Shown: positions 29,601 to 38,864, numbered from the stretch's first letter. The stretch is DNA of 64,000 bases from Tepidibacter mesophilus (GCF_002724055.1 NZ_BDQY01000013.1:25622-89621); one strand, 5' to 3'. The notes: a model not told the origin generated them from the sequence alone. Numbers and translations: made by a program.

Positions 29601-32600
29601 TTTATAGTACCAATACTAGATGTTGAAAAATGGTACGATCTTACGGTGAAAAATCCAGATACAAAATCAGATACAAAAAGAGGAGAACAAGGATTTTACT
29701 ACTTCAAAACTCCTAAGAAAAATCCTACTATAACAAAAATAGTTCCAAATCAAGGTTCTGTAGAAGGTGGATATACAATAGATATTTACGGATCTGACTT
29801 TGAAGCTAATGGAGATATAAAAAGCCGTGTGTTCATAGGCGGAGTAGAAGTATTAGGTGATGATATTATAGTAAATACAGGTAAAACAAAAATGACAATA
29901 GTAGTACCTAAATATCCAGGAGATTTAAAACAAGAAATAGAGGGAGATAGAAAATCAGTACCTGTTGTAGTTTTAAACTCTGATGGAGGTAATGCTAAAG
30001 AAGAAAAAGGATTTACTTATGTTATACCAACAAGTAATCCTAAAATAACAAAAATACTTCCGGATTCGGGAAATGCTGCAGGTGGAGAAAATGTACAGAT
30101 ATGGGGATCTGACTTTAGATACTTTGAACCATATGTAGATACAAATGGAGATGCAGAATATGATGCTGGAGAAAAATATCAAGATCTAAATAATAATGGA
30201 CAGTGGGATAATTTAGAAGATCAAAGTGTATATGACACTTTAAAACAAGAATATGAAGAATTACTTAAAGATCCTAATGTAAGTGATGATGAAAAGGCTA
30301 AAAAAGACTATAGAAATATACTTCCAAAAGTGTACTTTGGAAAAGAAATAGCTGAGATAATAGATTTTTCAGATGGGTATATATCAGTGAAAACACCAGT
30401 TGGACAAAGTCAAAGTGTAGATGTTCAAGTGGTGAATAATGATTATGGAACATCTAATAAATTTAAATTTAATTATAAATCATCTTCTCCTCAAATAACA
30501 AGTATAATACCTAATGTTGGTAAAAAACAGGGAAGAGATAATGTTGAAATTCATGGTAAAGAATTTTCTAATAGTACAATTAAAGTTGTAGATTCAAATG
30601 ACTCAACTAAAATAGAAGACAAAAATATGCCATTAGTAAGATTTGGGGATATAAACGATAAGAATATATCTAATATAACAATAAACCCAGGAGAATTAAA
30701 CGCAGGAACTATAGTTGGTTCAAAAGGAAATACTAATGTAGGAAACTTAACTGTAGAATATAATGCTAATGATTCTAACAATAAAGTATTATCATTAACT
30801 ATAAAAGAAGAAGATAAGGAATATAAAACTGTTATTACAAATTATGATGATGAAACAATATATGTACCTGTAGAATTATTAGAGCATACAGATACTGATG
30901 GTGGTAAAGAAAAATATGCAAAATATGAATTAGTTAAAATAAGTATAGATACATATGAAAGAAGAATTATAGTTGAAAGAGGATATTCTCCTCAAACCAA
31001 TCTTTTAAATAGCGGACAAGTAGAAGTTAAAACTCCTTCTTATTACACAATAGGTCAAGTTCCTATAACTATAATAAATCCAGATAAAGGTGAGGCGAGT
31101 GGAACTTTTGAATATAAAAATCCAGACAGTATCCCTGCAATTACAGAAATAACTAGGGATGGGCAACCTTCTGTACTTGATACCACAAGCTATGGAAAAG
31201 ACGTTAAAGTAGTCAAAGTAAACTATAAAGGCGGAAGTATAATAAGTGTAATTGGATCTGATTTTAGAGAGAATGCAAAGATATCTATAGGAAATATAAT
31301 GGAAATTCCTTATGCAAATATGACTCCAAATCTTCCTAGTAAGCTTACATTTAAAATAGACGCTGTAGATGAAAGCGAAGTAGGAAAGCTTCATAAAGTA
31401 GTAGTTCAAAATGAGGACGGAGCATTTGCAAGCTCGGACGAATCAACAATACCTATATATATAGTGTTTACAAAAGGAGAGACTACTCCTAAAATAGATA
31501 AAATAACTCCAAATAAAGGTCTATCAAAAGGAGGAGAAAAGGTAGTTATAAAAGGTCTTGATTTTAGAGAGACTATGGAGGGCTATGAGCCTAAGAAAAT
31601 AGCTGTATACTTTGGAGAAATAAGAGTTCCAGATAAAGACATTACGTTTATAGATTATAAAACTATAGAAGTAATAACTCCTAAACATGATCCAAAAACT
31701 GTAGATGTTAAGATAGAAAATCCTGATGGAGAAATTTCAAATTCGGTTGAATATACATATTTGAGTGATCCTAATATAACTCAGATAGTAGATGCAAAGG
31801 ATAATTCTATAAACATATCTACTATATATGTAGATGGAGGACAAGAAATACAGATAAAAGGAAATGACTTTATGTCTGGGGCTAGAGTTGTATTCAGTCC
31901 TGTTCTTAAAGAAGCTACAGATTCTGATACAGATACAATAACTATTGATGGTAAAAACTATGTTTTAGTATCTGGAACTGATGGCAGCGCTGAGTTTATG
32001 GATTCTCAGAATCTAAAAGTTACAACTCCTGCTGGAAAATTAGGATCTAAAGGGGTTATGATAATTAATCCAGATAAAGCTGGAAGTAATATATATGATA
32101 TAGTTTATATAATAGATCAAATAGATGCCCCGACAGGTGTAAAGGCAGAGCTTATATACGATAAGTATATAAAAATAGATTGGAATGAAGTAAAGGATGC
32201 AACGTCTTATGAAATATATGCAGTAGAAGATGATAAAGAAATGTATCTTGTTGGGACTACTGATTTGACTACATTTATATACAGAGATGTAAAATCAAAG
32301 ACTGACTATAGATTCATAATAAAGGCTATAGGAGAATTTGGATTATCAAAAGGGTCATCAAAAAGTAATGAAGTAACTACTAAATCAGGATCAGGATATG
32401 AAGATAAAGATGGAGAAATAAATGAAAAAACAGTTGTAAATAGATCTGGTGATACTGTTAACGTGCTAATTGGAACGGATGATTATGATGAGAAGGAAAC
32501 TATTATAGATCTTACAAAAGGAGAATATGCAGGAGCAAAGGAAGTTGTTATAAGTATACCAGCAAGGGTTGCTACAAGTTATTTAGCAAAGGATATAAAA

Positions 32601-33005
32601 GTAGTTTTAAGTGACATGTATGTTAAGTTCAACCCTACTGCATTTAATGTATCAAAGCTTTATGAAAGTAAAGATAAGGATAAATCAGGGGTTAAATTCA
32701 AAATAGGAATTAATCAAAAGAATGATACAACTTCTTTATCTAATGAGTATGAATTAAAAGCTGATGTATTTATTGGAGCAGATATTACTAGCATAGATTA
32801 TCTGAAGAACAATATGGAGATATCTCTTGATTATGACTCTTCAAAAGCAGATCTTAGAAGAATGAGAAATATTTCTCTTAGAAGATATGATGAATACAAA
32901 AATGAATGGACTTATGTAAAGCAGAGAATGGACAATTATTCTACTTCTATTAACTCTCCAGTAAATAGACTTGGAAGATATTCAATTATAGGTAGTAGGA
33001 GGTAG
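26646..33005 (+). CDS. Giant multi-domain IPT/TIG surface protein
   Basis: A 2119-residue secreted protein, the largest in the window. Signal peptide at residues 1-34 (WIKRVTSFILVFMMAFGMIP ...). The body is a string of IPT/TIG Ig-like domains, each starting with a P-x-x-G-x-x-x-GG-x-x-x-x-I-x-G-x-x-F pattern (for example SVTPNIVTVAGGEEIKIEG, ITKIVPNQGSVEGGYTIDI, ITKILPDSGNAAGGENVQI, ITPNKGLSKGGEKVVIKG). Within one of them near residue 1165 two loops, DTNGDAEYDAGE and DLNNNGQWDNLED, look like calcium sites. Near residue 1830-1910 is a fibronectin type III-like module (APTGVKAELIYDK ... ITWNEV-like), then a C-terminal domain ending RRYDEYKNEWTYV ... GRYSIIG. No wall anchor was found. The next gene starts 3 nt later. 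Likely an adhesin or structural fibre. Confidence 0.87.
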   Translation: MKRISWIKRVTSFILVFMMAFGMIPWSDISSYAYDESRYYVDQITITKIYEDGGYSVKQTKVTVEGAYLQGASVGTMTITGYNEFTNRTMNSDSVLEFIVDGNIVGDAIRVGSTKIDIDMITIPALSNIDKRNVIAGEEKLVLTGPNLKKLIDEPDKYKAFYSNVAQANGKIALSLIEKDAVKQEYETTTNLTGVAGLQNIVITKEETKAGLAFPSGNKDVKLTIQNTYLEQFRLINKIQPDTLDMNPNRGKAGEGSEIGDEILFTAKTGLDRYDVFFLKDLTDKFTNDKKGVNTDFIPNVDGKQVLKTNIPYKKPGIIEPGEYFVVITNEIPPGKDPNNEVTMQYVLPEKFTIIEADQKMKIINIAPNSGPDTGINAEISGLFFGTLNIPDLNPNAGSNSGIDVKKPIAGSSDEVMDISYPDYVDGKYKGKDIATVERQVKVIIGDVAKFARKPSDNTSYDYSFSNVLDRIQIITPQVSDAEKNPVKDVIVETVTTITLKSGDKVTLKDRSELKNGFTYNASKITPRIDKVIPEKIQVTKENNTKYTLSEDRLISIEGENFLINKYTKPDGTEEVRYPIIELGNDIRLNKNSTGTKSNPDLYLKIFDKSGNELDGSKGNEVGSKIIVIIPKHYNYKNIDKDGTVISEGEEDTFTTNIGKTHVKVINPIRNSSEEGLSDKKFDAVEFVDVNDDPVVKSVTPNIVTVAGGEEIKIEGSNFKDGVKVFIDGVEVKTIKREGDGQKITFTAPKGREGTTQIQVMNPSGAIAIADFTYVKTYTEPKLTSFSPNKGSNGILVVVNGDNFLKPDPSTTDTSGANIFKLTGTRILLSGRDINDYYKDSNNKISLQDFKSKDEKIIKPTQDDLVEVGSYYQSVLLQEKDKANSFYTIDTNTKGEVTLSNGKDESYTITKPVTPGSTTEFYALSGKGVQYKVELSSDVDKDILTIKYASNNSVKTELYTKTPYVIDDGKIVGHRVKVISKNEIHFIVPILDVEKWYDLTVKNPDTKSDTKRGEQGFYYFKTPKKNPTITKIVPNQGSVEGGYTIDIYGSDFEANGDIKSRVFIGGVEVLGDDIIVNTGKTKMTIVVPKYPGDLKQEIEGDRKSVPVVVLNSDGGNAKEEKGFTYVIPTSNPKITKILPDSGNAAGGENVQIWGSDFRYFEPYVDTNGDAEYDAGEKYQDLNNNGQWDNLEDQSVYDTLKQEYEELLKDPNVSDDEKAKKDYRNILPKVYFGKEIAEIIDFSDGYISVKTPVGQSQSVDVQVVNNDYGTSNKFKFNYKSSSPQITSIIPNVGKKQGRDNVEIHGKEFSNSTIKVVDSNDSTKIEDKNMPLVRFGDINDKNISNITINPGELNAGTIVGSKGNTNVGNLTVEYNANDSNNKVLSLTIKEEDKEYKTVITNYDDETIYVPVELLEHTDTDGGKEKYAKYELVKISIDTYERRIIVERGYSPQTNLLNSGQVEVKTPSYYTIGQVPITIINPDKGEASGTFEYKNPDSIPAITEITRDGQPSVLDTTSYGKDVKVVKVNYKGGSIISVIGSDFRENAKISIGNIMEIPYANMTPNLPSKLTFKIDAVDESEVGKLHKVVVQNEDGAFASSDESTIPIYIVFTKGETTPKIDKITPNKGLSKGGEKVVIKGLDFRETMEGYEPKKIAVYFGEIRVPDKDITFIDYKTIEVITPKHDPKTVDVKIENPDGEISNSVEYTYLSDPNITQIVDAKDNSINISTIYVDGGQEIQIKGNDFMSGARVVFSPVLKEATDSDTDTITIDGKNYVLVSGTDGSAEFMDSQNLKVTTPAGKLGSKGVMIINPDKAGSNIYDIVYIIDQIDAPTGVKAELIYDKYIKIDWNEVKDATSYEIYAVEDDKEMYLVGTTDLTTFIYRDVKSKTDYRFIIKAIGEFGLSKGSSKSNEVTTKSGSGYEDKDGEINEKTVVNRSGDTVNVLIGTDDYDEKETIIDLTKGEYAGAKEVVISIPARVATSYLAKDIKVVLSDMYVKFNPTAFNVSKLYESKDKDKSGVKFKIGINQKNDTTSLSNEYELKADVFIGADITSIDYLKNNMEISLDYDSSKADLRRMRNISLRRYDEYKNEWTYVKQRMDNYSTSINSPVNRLGRYSIIGSRR

Positions 33006-33008
33006 ATT

Positions 33009-34625
33009 ATGAGAAAAATATTATCTTTAACAATTATATTTGTATTGAGTTTTTGCACATTGGTTCAAGCAGATCAATTCTCTCCGTATATAGATAATTA
33101 TATAGAGGGTTATATAAAGGATGTATTAGATGGAACAGTTCAAATTGAAGAGTACGATGGTACTCTTCATACATTGAACTTTACAGAAGATGTAGTATAT
33201 ATAATAGATAATAGAGATGCTATGCTTGTAGATTTTAAACCTGGAATGGAAGTTTATGCTACTCTTAAAGGGAAAAGGATAGACTATATAGAGAGTTATT
33301 CAACTCAAAATACAGGATACATACCTCAAGGATCTAAAGTTAGAAATGGAACAATTCAAAAAATAGATAGAAACCAGATGACTTTAAAGTATATAACTGG
33401 AGATGAAGAAATATTCTATACAACACCGGCAACACAAGTAACTAAGAATGGACAAATTACATCGTTAAATACGTTATATGTAGGAGATAAGGTAAAATTT
33501 TTATTTGATAAAATAGATTCAAATACAGTAAATAAGATACAAATAGATGACAAATATACTAGTATAAAGAGTTTATATAAAGCTACAATGAAATCAACGG
33601 ATGATTTATCAGAAAATATAACGCTTTTTAATGTACAAACTTTAAAAAATGGGAAATGGGAAAAAGCAAATAATTATACTACTATACCTTACAATAATGA
33701 AGTTCCTGTATACTCAAATGGATCTAAAATAGAATACAGTGATTTAAAGTATTACGCAGGAAAAAATGTTTATTTGGTAGTAAAAGACTTTTTTGGAACT
33801 GAAAAGATAGAGAGAATGGTCGTAAAGGATTCTTATGAATATAATTTTTCTGATAAAATAGAGGATATAAACTTCTATAGTGATAAATTTGAGCTTGCAA
33901 ATAAGAAAAATATATCTCTTAATGATGGAACTATAATAATAAAGAATTCAAGACTTGTAGATAAATATTCTATAAATTCGAAATCAGATGCATTTATAGT
34001 AGCTGAAGGAAGAAATAATTCTATATCAGCAGATGTAGTTTATATATACAATGAAGATATTAATAACTCTAGTATAGGTCAGAACTATATATATGCATCG
34101 AAAATTGATGAAATAGATACTTACTCGGTTAAAATAGATGATTTTAACATCTTGAATGAGAATGAATGGGAATCATTTAATTCTGAAAAAGATTTATATT
34201 ATGATGAAGATACATATATATACGATTTGATAAACGATAAGAAACTTACAATAAATGAATTTTCATCACTAGATGCAGATCATAAAAACTATTATGGATA
34301 TATATATACTGATGGAGATAGAATAAGCTCTATTTATGTAAATGACAAAATGGATTCTTTATCAAGACAAAGAACTACTATAGGTACAGTTGAATCGCTT
34401 GAAAATAATTCTAAAATAGGATGGGCTATAAAGATTCAAGATGCAAAAGATTGGAGCGAAAGAAAAGAATCGTGGATGTTAAAGAAAGTATCTATAAATG
34501 TAAGTATAGATAAGAGTGTGATTATTAAGGATGGAAAACATATAAGTTATGAAGAGCTACAGGTTGGAGATAGGGTCTATATGGTTAGGGATGATATATA
34601 CTCTAAAGTTCTTATAGTTAAATAG
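33009..34625 (+). CDS. Secreted beta-rich protein of unknown function
   Basis: A 538-residue protein with a signal peptide (residues 1-21, ending VQA). I do not recognise a named family. It is built of repeated beta units of the form 'G.I..I..n.i.l...dg......................L..Gd.V.....', for example GTIQKIDRNQMTLKYITG and LYVGDKVKFLFD, a pattern also seen in the bodies of the S-layer proteins here. The start lies 3 nt after the giant protein's stop with GGAGG overlapping that stop, so translation is coupled. It closes a three-gene operon of exported proteins. It could help assemble or anchor the giant protein; this is inferred from position only. Confidence 0.8.
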   Translation: MRKILSLTIIFVLSFCTLVQADQFSPYIDNYIEGYIKDVLDGTVQIEEYDGTLHTLNFTEDVVYIIDNRDAMLVDFKPGMEVYATLKGKRIDYIESYSTQNTGYIPQGSKVRNGTIQKIDRNQMTLKYITGDEEIFYTTPATQVTKNGQITSLNTLYVGDKVKFLFDKIDSNTVNKIQIDDKYTSIKSLYKATMKSTDDLSENITLFNVQTLKNGKWEKANNYTTIPYNNEVPVYSNGSKIEYSDLKYYAGKNVYLVVKDFFGTEKIERMVVKDSYEYNFSDKIEDINFYSDKFELANKKNISLNDGTIIIKNSRLVDKYSINSKSDAFIVAEGRNNSISADVVYIYNEDINNSSIGQNYIYASKIDEIDTYSVKIDDFNILNENEWESFNSEKDLYYDEDTYIYDLINDKKLTINEFSSLDADHKNYYGYIYTDGDRISSIYVNDKMDSLSRQRTTIGTVESLENNSKIGWAIKIQDAKDWSERKESWMLKKVSINVSIDKSVIIKDGKHISYEELQVGDRVYMVRDDIYSKVLIVK

Positions 34626-34627
34626 TG

Positions 34628-35036
34628 ACGAAATTTAAAATTTATATTAAATTCTCGCTACGGCAAATTATAGTTTCCTTATTAAGAACATATAAGGAGG
34701 AAACGATATATTTGAAACGAGCTCTAATTCAATATAAATTCCAAATTTATGATTTGTGCTGATACACGAAATTTAAAATTTATATTAAATTCTCGCTACG
34801 GCAAATTATTGTTTCCTTATTTGAAAAATATATAAGGAGGAAACAATATATTTGAAACGAGCTCCAATTCAATATAAATTCCAAATTTCTGATTTGTATT
34901 GATATACGAAATTAAGGATTTATATTAATTTCTTGCATCGGCAAATTATAGTTTCCTCATTAAGAACATATAAGGAGGAAACAATATATTTGAAACGAGC
35001 TCTAATTTAATATAAATTCTAAATTTCTGGTTAGTT
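34628..35036. repeat. Family C structured repeat, three tandem copies (C1-C3)
   Basis: Copies begin at 34628, 34766 and 34906 (periods 138 and 140 bp) and fill nearly the entire 435-bp gap before the SLH gene at 35061. Each is an imperfect palindrome: an outer stem (around AATTTATATTAAATT / AATTCAATATAAATT), then CTCG / CGAG, then an inner stem AGTTTCC / GGAAAC around ACATATAAGG. A fourth, diverged copy is at 45762. The copies differ by scattered substitutions. No spacer-repeat alternation is present, so it is not a CRISPR. Confidence 0.85.
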
Positions 35037-35060
35037 GTTTAAATTGAAAGGAGGAGAAAG

Positions 35061-36521
35061 ATGAGAAGAATTTTGACATTTTTATTTGTTATGAGCATGG
35101 CGCTTAGTCCTATTAACATTTGGGCTGCTCCTCCTGAATTTTCGGGCGGTGTTAATAATGAGTATGAGTATGAAGAGGTTGTATTTGTAAGTGGGGAGCC
35201 TGTTAGGTTAAAAGGTGAGATAAAGGTTTCTGAGAGAGTTAAGGATACTGAAATGAGTGTTAGTTATTCTTTCAAACTTGAGAATAAGGATAAGGATGCT
35301 AAGCTTGATAGGAAGATTACGGTTGAGACTCTTCTTGATAAGAGGGATGACAAAGGTCAGACTATAGCGCAAAGTTCTATATCAAAGTACAGTGAAAAAA
35401 TTACAATTGGTGCTGATAAGTATGAACTTGAGGATTTTCAGTTCTCAAAGTCGGATGTTATAGACAATAGACCTGCGGCTGATTTTTATAATGGAAATAT
35501 GCAGGGAAGAAAGTATTATAAAGTAAATAAAGATCAAGGTGAGGTTATAGTAGATATTTCTGGACAAGATGTAGGGTATAAAAATTTCTGGGGAAATAGT
35601 GAAACTCAGATTATAAATTATTCTATAAAAAACATAAAACAAGATGATTCAGAAGGATCTTGGCAAGGGAATGTGAAAGCATCTGTATCAGATAGCACTA
35701 CTAAGGTACTAAAATACTCTGATAACGAAGCAAATTTTTCTAGTTTTAATGGAGGACATATGAGGGTTACTAATCAGCAGATGGTATCAAGATATGAGTA
35801 TGATCTCCCAAAAATAAATAATGGTAAAGTAGATGATAAAAGAGATAAAGGTACTATAAAGATGAATAAGAGTATGGTTCCAAAAGTTGAAAGACTTATA
35901 GTGCCTAAGTTTAGAGACTTAGGAGGACATTGGGCTCAAAGTTATATAGAAAAATTATATTCTCTTGATGTTTTCGATGAAAATGGTGAGTTTTTTTCTC
36001 CTGATTTACCTATGAATAGAATGGAATTTACAAAGGCTGTAATAAAGTCTTGTGACATAAGGTCTTATATAGAAGAGCCTAAAAAGAGATCTAGAAAAGC
36101 GCCTCCAGAAGAACCGGTATTTAATGATTTAGATACTAAAGATGATGATTATAAATATGTAAAAAGCGGATATGATAAAGGAATAATACATGGTGAAAAT
36201 AACAAGTTTAATCCAAATAGAAATTTAACTAGGGCACAAGCTATAACTATAATGGTAAGAGCTTTAGGATTTGAAAATAAGGCACCAACACCAGGATATT
36301 ATACTAGTTTTTCTGATGATAGGGAAATACCTTATTGGGCAAAAGATAGTATATATATGGCAAAAGAGATAGGTCTTATTCAAGGAGATAAGTTTAATAA
36401 AATAAATCCAAATAAGATTATGTCAAGAGCGGAAGCGTCTACAATGTTGGTTAGATTTTTGGAGTTTCTTGAGAGGGATTTACAAAGAGATTATAGAGAA
36501 AATATAATATATTTTAATTAG
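35061..36521 (+). CDS. SLH-domain surface protein (C-terminal SLH)
   Basis: A 486-residue secreted protein. Signal peptide about 1-22 (MSMALSPINIWAAPP). Residues about 30-270 are a beta-rich region with no recognised family (repeated SYSFKLENKDKD-like and NYSIKNIKQDD-like strands). Three SLH repeats form the C-terminal third: about 283-333 (RDLGGHWAQSYIEKLYSLD), 352-405 (NPNRNLTRAQAITIMVRA) and 415-470 (NPNKIMSRAEASTMLVRF). It should therefore bind the same wall polymer as the S-layer proteins, with the domains at the opposite end. AAAGGAGG SD. It stands alone, preceded by the three C repeats and followed by a long non-coding gap. Confidence 0.9.
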   Translation: MRRILTFLFVMSMALSPINIWAAPPEFSGGVNNEYEYEEVVFVSGEPVRLKGEIKVSERVKDTEMSVSYSFKLENKDKDAKLDRKITVETLLDKRDDKGQTIAQSSISKYSEKITIGADKYELEDFQFSKSDVIDNRPAADFYNGNMQGRKYYKVNKDQGEVIVDISGQDVGYKNFWGNSETQIINYSIKNIKQDDSEGSWQGNVKASVSDSTTKVLKYSDNEANFSSFNGGHMRVTNQQMVSRYEYDLPKINNGKVDDKRDKGTIKMNKSMVPKVERLIVPKFRDLGGHWAQSYIEKLYSLDVFDENGEFFSPDLPMNRMEFTKAVIKSCDIRSYIEEPKKRSRKAPPEEPVFNDLDTKDDDYKYVKSGYDKGIIHGENNKFNPNRNLTRAQAITIMVRALGFENKAPTPGYYTSFSDDREIPYWAKDSIYMAKEIGLIQGDKFNKINPNKIMSRAEASTMLVRFLEFLERDLQRDYRENIIYFN

Positions 36522-36609
36522 GTACTATTTTAGAGTATAGTATTTAAGCGAAAAATGAAGGTTATTAAAATAACGCTAATTAAAATCGAGTATACATGTA
36601 CTTAATTGC

Positions 36610-36811
36610 AAAATAAAGGGTATTAAAATACCGGTCATGTGTTAAATATTTTTAATAAAACTAAGAATTACACCTTATTGAATAGCCTAAAAGTTCTAAA
36701 CTCCCTAACGGTCAGACAACGAACTTTCTTAACGGATATTCAAACTGTGTAATATAAGTTTTATACAAAAACATTTAAATCATGACCTAACATTTTAATA
36801 CCCTTTATTTT
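36610..36811 (-). repeat. Family A structured repeat, copy A2 (202 bp)
   Basis: Ends AAAATAAAGGGTATTAAAAT (36610-36629) and its exact complement (36792-36811). The core, read on the minus strand, carries GTTGTCTGACCGTTAGGGAG within AAAGTTC / GAACTTT. It occupies about a third of the 580-bp gap between the SLH gene and the CpsB-like gene. In the rest of that gap (36522-36609 and 36812-37039) I see only AT-rich sequence with no gene. Confidence 0.85.
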
Positions 36812-37039
36812 TTAGTATGTTTTTAAATGTTATAAAGCTTTGATAACCCGAATAAAAGTAAAAATATCTAACATTTCAAGCAATACAACTCATTTTTAGT
36901 AAACCGTCAATTTCGAACAGATATATACATAGAAGTAATTAAAATAATAGTAATTGAGTAGAAATGCATGTCGTATTTCCGAGGAAATAATTATATATTT
37001 GGTCAAAAAGTAGGAAATAAGAGAATATGAATTATGCAT

Positions 37040-37067
37040 TTGTATTTCATAGATTTTAATGTAAAAT
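37040..37067 (+). promoter_or_regulatory. Putative promoter of the CpsB-like gene
   Basis: TTGTAT (37040-37045), 16-bp spacer, TAAAAT (37062-37067), 34 nt before ATG 37102. Tentative. Confidence 0.35.
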
Positions 37068-37101
37068 ATATGTAATAGTTCATGAAAGGTAGGGGGAATA
37101 T

Positions 37102-37893
37102 ATGATAGATATACATTGTCATATTGTTTCGGGTTTAGATGATGGTTCAAAATCTCTTGAGCAATCTATAGAAATGGCAAAGATAGCGTCAAATGATGGA
37201 ATAAAAAAAATAATAAATACGTCTCATTATCATTTAGATTCTAAGTTTGTAATTGGAAAAGAGATTGAGATAAAGGTTGATGATTTTAATAAGATATTAA
37301 AAGAGCAGGGGATAGATTTAGAGATACTAATTGGAAATGAGCTTTATTATACTAATGAATTAATGAATAGAATAGATGAATTAGATTTTTATTCTTTAAA
37401 TAACTCTAGATATATTCTTATAGAGTTTAGCCCATCTAATTTTCCAGATAATATAGAGGACATAATATATGAGTTTAAGATTAGAAATTATATACCTATA
37501 CTTGCGCATGTAGAGAGATATCAAAAAATAGTAACAAATCCCAATAAGATATATGAATATATAAAGTCTGGAGCGTTGATTCAAATAAATTCAAACAGCA
37601 TAACAGGGAAGTCTGGAAAAGAAATTCAAAACATATGCGATATACTTATCAGAAACAATATGGTTCACTTTGCTGCAACTGATGCTCATTCTTCAAATTC
37701 AAGAAAACCAGTTTTAAATAAAGCTTATAAATATGTTGAAGGTAGATTAGGAAAAGAAAAGGCTAAACAGATATTCTATGAAAATCCTGAAAAGCTAATA
37801 TCGGATGAACATATATTGATTAAAGAACCTATAAGATACAAGCAAAATAAATTTAAAAACCTTATCCGAAATATATTTAGAAAGTCTAGTTAA
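37102..37893 (+). CDS. PHP-type protein-tyrosine phosphatase, CpsB/CapC/YwqE-like
   Basis: Metal-dependent tyrosine phosphatase that removes phosphate from the Tyr-rich tail of the CpsD-type kinase, controlling capsule length and output. Seen: the PHP metal motifs DIHCHIVSGLDDGS (residues 2-15), TSHYH, GNELYY, the central LAHVERYQ and the C-terminal AATDAHS, in the order of the family. Length 263 aa is normal. It has an AGGGGG SD and its own terminator overlapping the stop. Its kinase and modulator follow at 38169 and 38865 from a separate promoter, which would let phosphatase and kinase be set independently. Confidence 0.94.
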   Translation: MIDIHCHIVSGLDDGSKSLEQSIEMAKIASNDGIKKIINTSHYHLDSKFVIGKEIEIKVDDFNKILKEQGIDLEILIGNELYYTNELMNRIDELDFYSLNNSRYILIEFSPSNFPDNIEDIIYEFKIRNYIPILAHVERYQKIVTNPNKIYEYIKSGALIQINSNSITGKSGKEIQNICDILIRNNMVHFAATDAHSSNSRKPVLNKAYKYVEGRLGKEKAKQIFYENPEKLISDEHILIKEPIRYKQNKFKNLIRNIFRKSS

Positions 37894-37912
37894 CTATTAA
37901 CTAGACTTTTTT
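37881..37912 (+). terminator. Terminator overlapping the CpsB-like stop codon
   Basis: Perfect 13-bp stem (37881-37893 / 37897-37909) with the TAA stop inside the left arm, followed by a T-run. Confidence 0.9.
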
Positions 37913-37922
37913 GTATATAAGT

Positions 37923-38050
37923 AAACTATATAACTTTTCACTTATGGATAACATTGATAAGTGAGCTTAAGTTACAACTATTTTGAGCAACGCAGACCTA
38001 TAGGAATCGTTAGCGACATGAGACATACGATAGCATGAAACAAATTTTCG
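37923..38050 (+). repeat. Family B structured repeat, copy B2 (about 128 bp)
   Basis: Full-length homologue of B1 (11625-11753). Conserved loop GGATAACATTGA is closed by TCACTTA / TAAGTGA where B1 has another but still pairing stem. The second region reads GCAACGCAGACCTATAGGAATCG. It ends 14 nt before the CpsC-like promoter. Confidence 0.75.
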
Positions 38051-38063
38051 TATTTCTTTTTCA

Positions 38064-38092
38064 TTGAAAGATTGCTTTGAATAATGTAAAAT
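38064..38092 (+). promoter_or_regulatory. Promoter of the CpsC/CpsD operon
   Basis: TTGAAA (38064-38069), exactly 17 bp, TAAAAT (38087-38092), just downstream of repeat B2 and 77 nt before the first start codon. Confidence 0.6.
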
Positions 38093-38168
38093 AGAGTGTG
38101 TTGTTAACATTAATATCCATAAAAGAATATTATTTACAACAAATTTCGACAAGGGGATGAGGAATATT

Positions 38169-38852
38169 ATGGAAGAAACTATAGACTTGAGAGAGTATTT
38201 TGATATTATAAGGAAAAGATTTCTAATTATAATGATTATAACAGCAACAACTACTTTTATAAGTGCCATAGTTAGTTTTTTTGCATTAGATCCTTTATAT
38301 GAAACTAGTACAACTCTTATGGTAAACAAAGCTAAAAATGAAGAGAGCTCTATTATAAATTATCAAGATGTTATGTTAAATCAAAAACTAGTTGTTACAT
38401 ATGGAGAAATATCAAAATCGAGAGCTGTGTTAGGTAAGGTAATAGATGATCTAGGACTAGATATGGAATATGAAGAACTATATGAAAAGATAACGGTATC
38501 TCCTGTTAAGGATACTGAAATTATGAAAATAAAGGTTCAAGATACAGATTCTAATTTGGCTAAGAAAATAGCTAATAAAATACCTCAGGTATTTACACAA
38601 GAAGTAATAAGAATAACTAAGGCAGATAGTGTTCAAGTAATAGACTATGCCAAGGTTCCTAAAAACCCTATAAAACCTAAAAAAATGTTAAATATAGCTA
38701 TAGCTTTTGTTTTAGGAATAATGATAGGACTATTCGTAGTATTCCTTATTGAATATATGGACAACACAATAAAAACTGCTCAAGACATAGAAAGACATCT
38801 TGAACTCCCTGTTATGGGAGTAATACCAGAGTTTCAAGAAGAAGCTAAATAG
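38169..38852 (+). CDS. Wzz/CpsC-like chain-length determinant, kinase modulator
   Basis: Membrane adaptor that activates the CpsD-type tyrosine kinase and sets polysaccharide chain length. Seen: two transmembrane segments, about residues 16-42 (LIIMIITATTTFISAIVSFF) and 176-200 (AIAFVLGIMIGLFVVFLIEY), an extracytoplasmic domain between them, and the proline-rich KVPKNPIKPKK before the second segment, as in Wzz proteins. I chose ATG 38169 (GAGGA 5 nt upstream); the ATG at 38157 follows AAGGGG with no spacing. The 228-residue length fits Gram-positive CpsC/YwqC. The kinase gene follows 12 nt later. Confidence 0.92.
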   Translation: MEETIDLREYFDIIRKRFLIIMIITATTTFISAIVSFFALDPLYETSTTLMVNKAKNEESSIINYQDVMLNQKLVVTYGEISKSRAVLGKVIDDLGLDMEYEELYEKITVSPVKDTEIMKIKVQDTDSNLAKKIANKIPQVFTQEVIRITKADSVQVIDYAKVPKNPIKPKKMLNIAIAFVLGIMIGLFVVFLIEYMDNTIKTAQDIERHLELPVMGVIPEFQEEAK

Positions 38853-38864
38853 GGGGATAAAATA

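Noticed and set aside
34628..35036. CRISPR-like tandem repeat array
   Set aside because: The units are 138-140 bp long, palindromic over their length and directly adjacent; there are no short identical repeats separated by unique spacers, and no cas genes.
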